NCBI GenBank assembly: GCA_000381585.1
Contig: KB906733.1
Location: forward strand, 697,378-761,377
DNA length: 64,000 bases
Direction of reading: 5' to 3'
Origin: Acidobacteriaceae bacterium KBS 83
GTDB lineage: Bacteria > Acidobacteriota > Terriglobia > Terriglobales > Acidobacteriaceae
The notes under the pieces are model-generated. The model saw nothing but the letters and a program-made list of their open reading frames with translations. It did no database searches and was not told the DNA's origin. Position numbers and translations under genes: made by a program. Positions 35,020 to 43,394 of the stretch are shown here, piece after piece (within the stretch, counting starts at the first letter, position 1; the number at the start of each line of letters is the position of its first letter).

Positions 35020-35934
35020 ATGGCTGTATTAGAGGTTAGTGAGAAAGAAACGGCTCGGGCAAGCAAACGGATGCAGACGGTCCTCGCCTTCGCCGTCATC
35101 TATCTCGCCTGGGGCGCGACCTTTGCCGCTATCCGGGTCGCTGTAGGCGTCGTGCCCCCGTTCCTGGCGGCCGCTATCCGTTTCCTCACCGCGGGCGTAC
35201 TCCTCTATTCCTTCGTCCGGCTGCGCGGCGCACCACGGCCCACGCCGCGGGAATGGCGCAGCCTCGCGCTGCTGGGCACGCTGGTGATCTTCCTCGACTA
35301 CAGTGCCTACTTCTGGGGCGAGCGTTATGTCTCATCCGGCACCGCAGCCATGATTGCCGGCACCATTCCGCTGATCACGGGATTGCTCGAGATGCTTGTT
35401 TTTCGTCAGCGAGCGTTTCGCTGGTCCGCTCTTCTTACCATTATGCTCGGCTTCTGCGGCGTGGCTGTGCTTGTTTCCGGGCAAGTGGAGGGCGGTCAGC
35501 CGTTGCTGCCTTCTCTCGCGCTGGTCGGTGGTTGCGTGGCCTGGTCGCTGGGCATGGTCCTGTCGCGATCGATTCCGCTCCCCTCCTCTCGCGCAGTGGC
35601 TGCCGGAGCGGAGATGATCATCGGTGGAGCGCTCCTGCTGTTGCTTGCGGTTACAAGCGGGGAGCTGCATCACGTTCCCCACGTCGGATGGCGTCCGGCG
35701 CTTGCGCTGGTCTACTTGATCTTCATCGGGTCTCTGCTGGCGTTCACCTGCTTTGTGTGGCTGCTGGGCCAGGTCTCTGCAGGCAAGGTAGCCAGCCATG
35801 CGTTCGTCAATCCGCTTGTTGCAGTCGCGCTCGGGGCATGGATGCTCGGGGAGCCCATCACGCGCGCGATGATTGGCGGCATGGCGCTCATCCTGGTGAG
35901 CGTCTTCTGCATCCTGCGATTCGGGCGCGAATGA
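35020..35934 (+). CDS. EamA-family (DMT superfamily) transporter
   Basis: 304 residues with ten hydrophobic segments in two EamA repeats. The first has YLAWGATFAAIRVAVGVVPP and ends near residue 140; the second starts around PSLALVGGCVAWSLGMVLSR. The motif FVNPLVAVALGAWMLGEPIT near the end is typical. Such proteins export metabolites or drugs through the inner membrane; the substrate is unknown but is likely tied to the signal read by the divergent CGNR regulator. GGGG lies about 9 nt before the ATG. Confidence 0.9.
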   Translation: MAVLEVSEKETARASKRMQTVLAFAVIYLAWGATFAAIRVAVGVVPPFLAAAIRFLTAGVLLYSFVRLRGAPRPTPREWRSLALLGTLVIFLDYSAYFWGERYVSSGTAAMIAGTIPLITGLLEMLVFRQRAFRWSALLTIMLGFCGVAVLVSGQVEGGQPLLPSLALVGGCVAWSLGMVLSRSIPLPSSRAVAAGAEMIIGGALLLLLAVTSGELHHVPHVGWRPALALVYLIFIGSLLAFTCFVWLLGQVSAGKVASHAFVNPLVAVALGAWMLGEPITRAMIGGMALILVSVFCILRFGRE

Positions 35935-35970
35935 GTCTCTGGAAAACGAGGAGGCAGGGTCGACCCATTT

Positions 35971-36092
35971 CCGTTAAGAAAAAGGCACAGACGGTTGAAG
36001 GTAAAGCGCGACTCTAAACGCGACCGTTCCGTTAAAGAACGGTTGCACCGAGCAGATCTCTCCACATTACGTTATCTGTGCCTTTTGCTTTA
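35971..36092. repeat. Long inverted repeat with internal hairpin before murD
   Basis: AAAAGGCACAGA (35980-35991) is perfectly complementary to TCTGTGCCTTTT (36075-36086), and the similarity extends with gaps into TTAA on both outer ends. Between the arms lies a 10-bp hairpin (36020-36029 with 36037-36046, one G-T pair) with a 7-nt loop. The whole unit of about 120 bp fits a folded RNA or a small non-autonomous element (MITE-like). It ends 11-17 nt before the murD start. Confidence 0.65.
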
Positions 36093-36103
36093 AGCTCTCT
36101 CTC

Positions 36104-37480
36104 GTGGAGCTCAAAGGCAGGAAAGTTCTCGTCGTCGGGTTGGGAGTTTCGGGTTTTGCAGCGGCACTCTTCCTCCGGCGGCGTGGGGCACAGGTCACAG
36201 TTTCCGACCTGCGCAGCGCTGAGGCGCTGGGTAGGCACATCCCGGCACTGCTTGATGCGGGCGTGAATGTCGAAGCGGGCGGCCATGGGCACGCCACCTT
36301 CCGGCGCCAGGACCTGATCGTTCTCAGCCCGGGTGTCGCGCCCAACACTCCGGAGATGGACGAAGCGCGCACCTTCCACATTCCGATCATCGGTGAGGTG
36401 GAGTTAGCCTCCCGTTTCCTGAAGACCGAGATCCTTGCCATCACCGGCTCGAACGGCAAGACCACGACGACCACACTCACCGGAGAAATCCTGAAGGCCG
36501 GCGGATTGACCACGCTCGTAGGGGGCAACATCGGGCTGCCGGCAGTCGAGCTGGTGGACATGCCGGAAAATCAGCCGGGCGCCTGGAGCGTGCTCGAGCT
36601 CTCCAGCTTCCAGTTGGAATCAGTGGATACCTTCCATCCCAGGATTGCGGTGCTGCTGAACCTCACTCCTGACCACCTCGACCGCCACGGAAATCTCGAA
36701 AATTACGCGGCCGCCAAGGAGCGGATGTTCGCCCGGCAGACCGCGGAAGATTTCCTCGTTCTGAATGCGGATGATGCGCGAGTGCAGCAGGCAGCCAGCC
36801 GCGCTGCTGGGCAGGTCTTCTGGTTCAGCCGCACGAAGCTTGTGCGTCAGGGTGCATGCGTACATCAGGGCGTCGTTGTTTTCCGCGCCTCGGAGACCGC
36901 CTCGCTGGAGCCGATCTTGCCAGTAGAGGCCATTCCGCTGAAGGGTGCGCACAACGTGGAGAACGCGCTTGCAGCGGTGTGCGCGGCGCGATTGGCTGGT
37001 GTAAAGGCGGAAAAGGTTGCCGAGGCAGTGCGGGGCTTCCACGCCGTGGAGCACAGGCTGGAGTTTGTCGCTACCGTGCGCGGCGTCGAGTATTACAACG
37101 ACTCCAAGGCCACCAATGTCGACTCGACCATGAAGGCGATCGAGTCGTTTCCTGGGCGCATTCACCTGATCCTCGGCGGCAAGGATAAGAAGTCCGATTA
37201 CACCACGCTGCGTCCTCTGCTGCATGAACGCGTGAAGCGCGTCTACACCATCGGCGCCGCTGCAGAGAAGATCGAGGCGCATATCGCCGGTGCAGTGGAC
37301 GTGGTGCATGCCGAGACACTTCCCGCGGCCGTGGCAAAGGCGCATCATGCTGCAGAGGCGGGGGACATTGTCCTGCTGGCCCCGGCCTGCTCGAGTTTCG
37401 ATCAGTTCGAGAATTACGAACAGCGCGGCAGGGTCTTCAAAGAGCTTGTAGCGGCAAAGAAGTCAACGGAAGGGAAGTAG
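36104..37480 (+). CDS. murD: UDP-N-acetylmuramoylalanine--D-glutamate ligase
   Basis: 458 residues from a GTG start without a clear ribosome-binding site. MurD adds D-glutamate to UDP-MurNAc-L-Ala. The N-terminal Rossmann-like part has VLVVGLGVSGFAAALFL; the P-loop is GSNGKTTTTTL; ELSSFQLESVDTFHP, NLTPDHLDRHG and YNDSKATNVDSTMKAIESF are standard. It restarts the dcw cluster after the three-gene interruption and lies directly behind the long inverted repeat. Its stop is 7 nt before ftsW. Confidence 0.97.
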   Translation: MELKGRKVLVVGLGVSGFAAALFLRRRGAQVTVSDLRSAEALGRHIPALLDAGVNVEAGGHGHATFRRQDLIVLSPGVAPNTPEMDEARTFHIPIIGEVELASRFLKTEILAITGSNGKTTTTTLTGEILKAGGLTTLVGGNIGLPAVELVDMPENQPGAWSVLELSSFQLESVDTFHPRIAVLLNLTPDHLDRHGNLENYAAAKERMFARQTAEDFLVLNADDARVQQAASRAAGQVFWFSRTKLVRQGACVHQGVVVFRASETASLEPILPVEAIPLKGAHNVENALAAVCAARLAGVKAEKVAEAVRGFHAVEHRLEFVATVRGVEYYNDSKATNVDSTMKAIESFPGRIHLILGGKDKKSDYTTLRPLLHERVKRVYTIGAAAEKIEAHIAGAVDVVHAETLPAAVAKAHHAAEAGDIVLLAPACSSFDQFENYEQRGRVFKELVAAKKSTEGK

Positions 37481-37487
37481 CGTATAG

Positions 37488-38579
37488 ATGGCCAAGCGGG
37501 TCGGGGTGGATAAGTGGATGTTCTGTGTCACCCTGCTGCTGGTGCTTTTTGGGCTCGCCATGGTCTTCAGCTCCTCCGCCGTCATGGCAAAGGAGCGCTT
37601 CGGCTCTCCCTACAGGTTCGTGCTATGGCAGGCGGGGTATGCGGTCTTCGGACTCATCAGCATGGTTGTGCTGATGCACGTGGACTATCGCCGCTACAAC
37701 AAACCGAACGTCGTCTTTCCCGCAGTCGCGATCACGGTGTTGTGCCTGCTCGGGGCTTTTCTCATGCGCGATTCGCACGCCACTCACCGCTGGATCAAGT
37801 TCGGCATCTTCTCCTTCCAACCTTCGGAGATTGCCAAACCCACGCTCGTGCTCTTCCTGGCGTGGTTTCTGCAGGACCGCATGCAGCAGATCGAAGACTG
37901 GCGCAACACATTGCTGCCGGCTGCGCTGCCCAGCCTGCTCTTCATCGTGCTCATCCTGAAGGAGCCGGACCTCGGCACCGCGCTCGTTTGTGCCGTAGTG
38001 ACCGCGATGATGCTTTATCTCGCCGGGATGGAGAAGAAATACTTCGCCTATGGCGTTGCCGCCGCAGCGCCTGTCCTCTACTGGATGCTCTTCCGCGTGC
38101 CGTGGCGGCGCGCCCGCATGCTGGCGTTTCTCAATCCGTGGAAAGACCCGCAGGGCTCAGGCTTTCACACCATTCAATCGTTGATTGCGGTGGGCACCGG
38201 CGGCCTGCACGGCCTCGGCTACATGGAGGGCCGTCAGAAGCTCTTCTACCTGCCTGAGCCGCACACGGACTTCATCTTTGCCAATATCGCCGAGGAGCTT
38301 GGCCTGCTGGGCGCGGTGCTGATCATCGCGCTCTTCATCACGCTCGGCTACCGAGGGCTGCGCACAGCGAGCCTGTCCAAGGACCCCTTCGCGCGTTTCC
38401 TTGCCTTCGGCATCACCGCCACCATACTCATTCAGGCCTTCTTCAACGTGAGCGTGGTGCTGGCCCTGGTGCCCACCAAGGGCATCACGCTGCCGTTCAT
38501 CTCCTATGGCGGTACGTCGCTGTTTTGCACCCTCGCCAGCGTCGGCGTGTTGCTGAATCTCTCCCGCGAGACGGATTAG
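37488..38579 (+). CDS. ftsW: Lipid II polymerase / division protein FtsW
   Basis: 363 residues of a SEDS-family protein with about ten membrane segments. It polymerises lipid II at the septum together with FtsI. Family motifs: MVFSSSAVMAKERFGSPYRF, HATHRWIKFGIFSFQPSEIAK, LILKEPDLGTAL, GSGFHTIQSLIAVGTGGLHG, LPEPHTDFIFANIAEELGL and LPFISYGGTSLF. It lies between murD and murG and the start of murG follows its stop by one base. Confidence 0.96.
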   Translation: MAKRVGVDKWMFCVTLLLVLFGLAMVFSSSAVMAKERFGSPYRFVLWQAGYAVFGLISMVVLMHVDYRRYNKPNVVFPAVAITVLCLLGAFLMRDSHATHRWIKFGIFSFQPSEIAKPTLVLFLAWFLQDRMQQIEDWRNTLLPAALPSLLFIVLILKEPDLGTALVCAVVTAMMLYLAGMEKKYFAYGVAAAAPVLYWMLFRVPWRRARMLAFLNPWKDPQGSGFHTIQSLIAVGTGGLHGLGYMEGRQKLFYLPEPHTDFIFANIAEELGLLGAVLIIALFITLGYRGLRTASLSKDPFARFLAFGITATILIQAFFNVSVVLALVPTKGITLPFISYGGTSLFCTLASVGVLLNLSRETD

Positions 38580-38580
38580 C

Positions 38581-39675
38581 TTGTCTGACGCTCTGCGGGT
38601 TCTGATCGCCGGCGGCGGAACGGGCGGCCACGTCATCCCCGCGTTAGCCATTGCGCGTGCGCTGCGCGATCGCCACGGCGCCGACGTACGGATGGTGGGC
38701 ACAGCGCGTGGTCTCGAGACCAAGTTGGTTCCCGAGGCCGGCTTCAGACTGGAGCTGGTGCATGTCGGCCAACTGAAGAACGTCAGTCTCGCAACGCGCC
38801 TCCGGACGGCGTTCGATCTGCCGCGTGGCATTTTTCGCTGTATCTCACTGCTGCGTGAGTTTCGCCCGCAGGTCGTCATCGGTGTGGGAGGCTACGCCTC
38901 CGGCCCGGCGATGCTGGCTGCATTTCTGCTCCGTATTCCGATGATGGCCTATGAACCGAATGCAGCGCCCGGACTCGCAAATCGGCTCATCGGCAAGCAT
39001 GTCGACGCCGCGGCGGTGAACTTTGCGCAGACCCAATCCTTTTTTCGCAATGCCGAAGTCACCGGAGTTCCGGTGCGCGAGGCCTTCTTCTCGCTGCCCG
39101 AGCGGGTGAGCGATGGTTCGCAACATCTGCTCGTATTTGGCGGAAGCATGGGCGCCCGGGCGCTCAATCAGGCCATGCCACGCGTCGCGTCTGCGCTCCT
39201 CAATGCGCTGCCGCGGCTGACGATCCTGCATCAGGCGGGCGCGAAACATCTGGAGACCACGCAGGCAGCCTATGCGGCGAGCGGTGCAGATCCTTCATGC
39301 TGGCAGGTGCGAGCGTTTCTGGATGACATGCCGGCGCGTTTCGCCGATGCGGATCTGATCCTCTGCCGCAGCGGCAGCTCCGTAGCGGAACTTGCTGCGG
39401 CAGGGAAGCCATCGCTGCTGGTCCCGTTCCCGTTTGCCGCCGACGATCATCAACGCAAAAATGCGTTGATCTTTGCGCAGGCAGAAGCCGCCGTTCTCGT
39501 GCCGGAGTCCGAACTCACCGATGACCGGCTGATCAGGGAAGTGACTGCTCTGCTAGGCGATCCAGAACGTCTGCGTGAGATGGGCACGCGAGCCAGAACG
39601 CTCGCTCATCCCGATGCACTGCAACGCATCGCGAATATGGCGGTCCGTCTCTCAGGCCGCCACGTTGCCGGGTAG
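38581..39675 (+). CDS. murG: UDP-GlcNAc:lipid I N-acetylglucosaminyltransferase
   Basis: 364 residues from TTG 38581, one base after the ftsW stop, so translation is probably coupled. MurG makes lipid II on the inner face of the membrane. The N-terminal GGGTGGHVIPALAIA loop, VIGVGGYASGPAML, EPNAAPGLANRL, the second Gly-rich loop VFGGSMGARALNQAM and CRSGSSVAELAAAGKPSLLVPFP all fit. A strong terminator follows 7 bp after the stop. Confidence 0.97.
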   Translation: MSDALRVLIAGGGTGGHVIPALAIARALRDRHGADVRMVGTARGLETKLVPEAGFRLELVHVGQLKNVSLATRLRTAFDLPRGIFRCISLLREFRPQVVIGVGGYASGPAMLAAFLLRIPMMAYEPNAAPGLANRLIGKHVDAAAVNFAQTQSFFRNAEVTGVPVREAFFSLPERVSDGSQHLLVFGGSMGARALNQAMPRVASALLNALPRLTILHQAGAKHLETTQAAYAASGADPSCWQVRAFLDDMPARFADADLILCRSGSSVAELAAAGKPSLLVPFPFAADDHQRKNALIFAQAEAAVLVPESELTDDRLIREVTALLGDPERLREMGTRARTLAHPDALQRIANMAVRLSGRHVAG

Positions 39676-39681
39676 AAAGTG

Positions 39682-39711
39682 AAAGGCCGGCAGCTTTCGC
39701 CGCCGGCCTTT
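39682..39711. terminator. Bidirectional terminator between murG and the Gly-rich gene
   Basis: A perfect 10-bp stem AAAGGCCGGC with GCCGGCCTTT and a 10-nt loop, located between two convergent genes. It should end the murD-ftsW-murG transcript. Confidence 0.85.
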
Positions 39712-39726
39712 GAACTTCCTCGGGGG

Positions 39727-40512
39727 CTATCGATGCCCGCCGCCACCACCGTGGCCTCCACCACCGCCGCCATGGAAGCCGCCTCCGCCACCGCCGCCAT
39801 GGAAGCCGCCTCCGCCACCGCCGCCATGGAACCCACCTCCACCGAAGCCGCCGCCGCGGACCCCACCTCCAGCGAAGCCACTGCCACCGCGGAACCCGCC
39901 TCCCACGGCGGTGCCGCGGAAGCCACCCATGCTGTTGTGGGTGCCAGCGAACGCGTTGCCGCGGAAGCTACCCATACCGTTGTGGGGGCCTCCGACGGCG
40001 GTGCCGCGGAAAACGCCCATGTTGTTGTGGGTGCCGGCGAAAGTGTTGCCGTGATAGCCACCTACGCTCCCGCCGCGGAAGCCGTTATAGGGGTGAGCAA
40101 CCGGCGCGCGATACCCTACGCCGCCATGACCGTATCCGTAGCCATGCCCGTATCCATATCCGTGCCCGTATCCGTAGCCGTGCCCGTAGTAGCCGCTGTG
40201 CCAATAGCCGCCTCGACCCCAGTAGCCATGACCCCAGTAGCCGTGATACCAGGGGCCAGCGCCAATGAAGAAGCCGCCGATGAACCAGCTGGGACCATAG
40301 AAGCCGTAAGGCGCGCAGGCATAGGGATAGTAGCTGTAGTACCCGTAGGGGCAAACGGGAGCAGGGCCGTAGCCATAGCCGTAGCCCGAGTCGTAGTAAC
40401 CGGGATAGCCAACTCCGACACCTACTGACATCTGTGCCTTGGCGACCGGTGTCAGCGCGAATGGCGCAGCCACGAGACCCAGCGCGATCAGCCATCCAAA
40501 GAGCTTTTTCAT
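39727..40512 (-). CDS. Secreted Gly/His/Tyr-rich low-complexity protein
   Basis: 261 residues with a signal peptide (MKKLFGWLIALGLVAAPF, cleavage near AKAQ). The mature part has three zones: a Tyr/Pro/Gly-rich zone (YDSGYGYGYGPAPVCPYGYY), a GHGYGYGH repeat zone, imperfect ~17-residue repeats (FAGTHNNMGVFRGTAVGG), and a C-terminal GGGGFHGGGG repeat zone. Function unknown; such proteins are often surface or matrix proteins, and the His/Gly content could bind metals. It lies on the opposite strand inside the dcw cluster, between murG and murC. The frame and the clean signal peptide make it a real gene despite the low complexity. Confidence 0.75.
   Translation of the reverse strand: MKKLFGWLIALGLVAAPFALTPVAKAQMSVGVGVGYPGYYDSGYGYGYGPAPVCPYGYYSYYPYACAPYGFYGPSWFIGGFFIGAGPWYHGYWGHGYWGRGGYWHSGYYGHGYGYGHGYGYGHGYGYGHGGVGYRAPVAHPYNGFRGGSVGGYHGNTFAGTHNNMGVFRGTAVGGPHNGMGSFRGNAFAGTHNSMGGFRGTAVGGGFRGGSGFAGGGVRGGGFGGGGFHGGGGGGGFHGGGGGGGFHGGGGGGHGGGGGHR
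39761..39841 (-). repeat. Three tandem 27-bp repeats in the Gly-rich gene
   Basis: Units 39761-39787, 39788-39814 and 39815-39841. The first two are identical and the third differs at four positions. Each encodes a nine-residue Gly-rich FHGG unit on the reverse strand, so copy-number change would keep the frame. Confidence 0.85.
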
Positions 40513-40665
40513 ATCGCTCCCCCTCCGGCCACTCTTCTATGAATTGCATTGGGCCGGCGTGGTCCGGCGATCAGCGTATACGCCGATCCACCAACCAGTA
40601 GAACACCACTTACCTCATAAAAGTTGCGTGAAAGATGCTACTGCTAAAGTAGCCAACAAGCCCCT

Positions 40666-42087
40666 ATGTTTGCCAAGGCGCAGCGCGTTCATTTCATTGG
40701 AATTGGCGGGATCGGCATGAGCGGGATTGCCGAGATACTGCTCAGCCTCGGATATCCCGTATCCGGCTCGGATCTGAAGCGGTCGCCTATCACCGAACGG
40801 CTGGCCGGCCTGGGCGCGACGATCTTTGAAGGCCATGCGGCCGCAAACGTCCTTGGCGCGGCGGTGGTCGTGGTCAGTTCGGCAGTCAATGACCTCAATC
40901 CGGAGGTGGTCGAGGCCCGGGCCAGCAACGTGACGGTCATCCAGCGGGCGGAGATGCTTGCCGAGTTGATGCGGCTGAAATATGGGATCGCGGTGGCCGG
41001 CATGCACGGCAAAACAACGACCACCTCCATGATCGCCGCAATTCTTGCCGGCGGCGGTCTGGATCCGACCATCGTAGTCGGCGGCAGGATCGACGCCATG
41101 GGTTCGAATGCGCGGCACGGGAAATCGCAGTATCTTGTGGCCGAAGCGGATGAAAGCGACCGCTCTTTCCTCAAGCTCTCGCCGATCCTCGGCGTGGTCA
41201 CCAACCTCGATCGCGAACACATGGATTGCTATCGCGACATGGCGGACGTGGAGGCGGCATTTGTCTCCTTCATGGATCGCGTGCCTTTCTATGGTGCTGT
41301 CACGGCCTGCCTTGATGATCCTCTGCTCGCCGCCATCCTGCTGCGCGTGCGTCGCCGCGTCTACACCTACGGCTTCACCCCCGGGGCGGACTTCGTCTGT
41401 CGCCTGCTGCCGGCCGGTGAGGGAGCGCGCTCACGATTCGAAGTAGTCGCTGCAGGCCACGTGCTGGGCGCATTTGCTCTGCATGTGCCGGGCCGCCACA
41501 ACGTGCTCAATGCGACCGCTGCCATCGCCATCGGGACCCAGCTTGAGATTGCGCCGCAAAAGATGGCAACGGCGCTTGCTGAGTTTCGCGGAGTGGATCG
41601 TCGTTTCCAGTTGAAGGGCATGGCGCGCGGCGTAACGGTGGTTGACGACTACGGGCACCACCCGACCGAAATTCGCGCCACACTGGCAGCGGCGCGCGAC
41701 TGCGGATACCGGCACATCCACGTCATCTTCCAGCCGCATCGCTATACCCGCACAAGAGACTTGATGGATGAATTCGCTACCGCGTTCAACGAAGCGGACT
41801 CGGTGGAACTGCTGGACATTTATGCAGCGAGCGAAGAACCCATCCCGGGGATCGACGCCGAAGCTCTGACTGCCCGCATCCATGCCAGCAAATCCAATGG
41901 CACGCACGTGCACCATTCCGGCAATGCTTCGGATGCGATCGCGGCGATTGCCAGCCGCGCACAGGACGGCGACCTGATCATGACCTTAGGAGCTGGGAGC
42001 GTTTCGCAGCTTGGCCCGCAGATTCTGGAGGCGCTTGGCAAAGAGACAATTGCAGGTCGAAATCCCAGCACTAGTAACCGATCGTGA
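40666..42087 (+). CDS. murC: UDP-N-acetylmuramate--L-alanine ligase
   Basis: 473 residues. MurC adds L-alanine to UDP-MurNAc. The N-terminal HFIGIGGIGMSGIAEIL motif, P-loop GMHGKTTTTSMI, EADESDRSFLKL, NLDREHMDCY, GRHNVLNATAAIA and DDYGHHPTEI are all canonical. It is separated from murG by the Gly-rich gene on the other strand, so it must have its own promoter in the 153 bp upstream. Its 3' end overlaps the convergent frameshifted gene by 17 bp. Confidence 0.97.
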   Translation: MFAKAQRVHFIGIGGIGMSGIAEILLSLGYPVSGSDLKRSPITERLAGLGATIFEGHAAANVLGAAVVVVSSAVNDLNPEVVEARASNVTVIQRAEMLAELMRLKYGIAVAGMHGKTTTTSMIAAILAGGGLDPTIVVGGRIDAMGSNARHGKSQYLVAEADESDRSFLKLSPILGVVTNLDREHMDCYRDMADVEAAFVSFMDRVPFYGAVTACLDDPLLAAILLRVRRRVYTYGFTPGADFVCRLLPAGEGARSRFEVVAAGHVLGAFALHVPGRHNVLNATAAIAIGTQLEIAPQKMATALAEFRGVDRRFQLKGMARGVTVVDDYGHHPTEIRATLAAARDCGYRHIHVIFQPHRYTRTRDLMDEFATAFNEADSVELLDIYAASEEPIPGIDAEALTARIHASKSNGTHVHHSGNASDAIAAIASRAQDGDLIMTLGAGSVSQLGPQILEALGKETIAGRNPSTSNRS

Positions 42088-43095
42088 CTTTGTGCTTCGC
42101 CGTTGTCAAACCATAGCCGCATTGTGGCGTATCCGAAGAACCGACCGCATTGGACCACTTCTGACGGGCAAGAGGATGCAGGTTTTGGTCGAAAACGATG
42201 ACCTGCTCGAATGTAAGCTGGCGATCCGATGATGGGTAGTCATCACAACTGTTGACGTAATAGGCTTCGAGCACTCCACCGAACGCCCAGTTGAAAACCT
42301 GCCCATTGCTGGGGGTACCGCCCAGGGTGGTGCTACCACCGGTCGACAAATCGACACTGAGAACACTCCACGCCGCGCAGGCGCGCGTTCCCGGCGGGCA
42401 ACTATTCGTGATCGAACCATAAATCTTGTCGCCCGTGGACACACCTACCGCTGGGCTGTTGGTCACGATGCCGTTCAGGCAGCAGTTCCAACTGGCGATG
42501 GTCCACCGACCCTGATACCAGCCCAAGACCGGCTGCAGGATGCTCTGCGTGCCATTGATGTCTTCGAATCCGGGAAACAAGTACAAGACCTGTCCATCAT
42601 CTCTGTAGGGCTGCGATGGCACCGTCCAGGTCGCGATCAGCGCACCATAGGATTTGGTCGGCGAGCCAGTGGTAATGCTTGCGGATTCCACCCAACCGTT
42701 TATCTCGGGCAATGAGCGGGCCCTCGCAGTATTTGCGGCCATTCCGCTTCGCAGGTAGTGCGGATAGCCGCAAACCGCTACTCTGGCGTTGACGCTTCCA
42801 TTCGCGTGTTGGACTCTTCCATCCGCCAGCAGTCTCTCTCTCCTTTCGACAGGTTTTGTAAGCAGGACGTATGGAAGTAGCCGAATGGCGTGATGACATA
42901 TCCTTCCGGCACATTCGCAGGGCGGTGTGGCCCTGCCAGTGGAATCGCGTTGAGGGCAGTGGCTTGCTGAGAGTCATCGGTAGCGGCTGAACCGTTGATT
43001 GGTTCTCCAGGCGCTCCCACCAGGGCAGTAGCGAAAAGAATGCCCGTGAGCACAAGTCTCATGAGCGGCATCCTTGCGAAAAGGGTTGGATACAT
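42071..43095 (-). pseudogene. Secreted protein of unknown function, frameshifted at a (TC)5 repeat
   Basis: Two frames together make one protein. The first, from ATG 43095 (GGAGGG 4 nt upstream), encodes a signal peptide (LVLTGILFATALVGAPGEP) and VPEGYVITPFGYFHTSC, and stops at 42778. The homologous continuation lies in another frame: LLADGRVQHANGSVNARVAV, CGYPHYLRSG, INGWVESAS, then LIATWTVPSQPYRDDGQ, LYLFPGFEDING, WNCC, ending at 42071. The frames meet at the dinucleotide run 42833-42842; four TC units instead of five restore KGERLLADG. The TWTVP segment slightly resembles glutamic (G1) peptidases, but no catalytic residues can be assigned. May be a pseudogene, a phase-variable gene or a sequencing error. 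Confidence 0.78.
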
Positions 43096-43394
43096 GGCGC
43101 CCTCCGCGTCAGTCTGTGGGGTTGATTGTGTGGGGGTGAGGGGGGATTCTACCCCGGTAAAGCCGCCATGCGTCAAGGAAAATGCCCGATATGTTATCCG
43201 CCAATGTCGTTTGAAGCGCCGCGCTGGAAGCCCCTCCTCGGCCGACCTGGGTGCGGGCCAGGAACGCCGGTGTCGCGTTCAGGTTACCGTTCCTGCGCGG
43301 ATACCTCGGCTTCTCCAGTTGCACTATGCACAGGGCGGTTTGGGATACTGCAGGGTATAGTGGCCGAAGGCGATTCTCACGACCTGGCTCGGGC
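43096..43394. other. Divergent region between the frameshifted gene and ftsQ
   Basis: About 300 bp with no convincing gene. TATAGT at 43356-43361 is a candidate -10 for ftsQ with no good -35. A G-rich run lies near 43130-43145. Transcription of ftsQ-ftsA-ftsZ must start here or upstream, because the gene to the left runs in the opposite direction. Confidence 0.45.

Noticed and set aside
39738-40200. Regularly spaced repeats that could suggest a CRISPR-like array
   Set aside because: The repeats are in-frame coding repeats of a Gly-rich protein without unique spacers.
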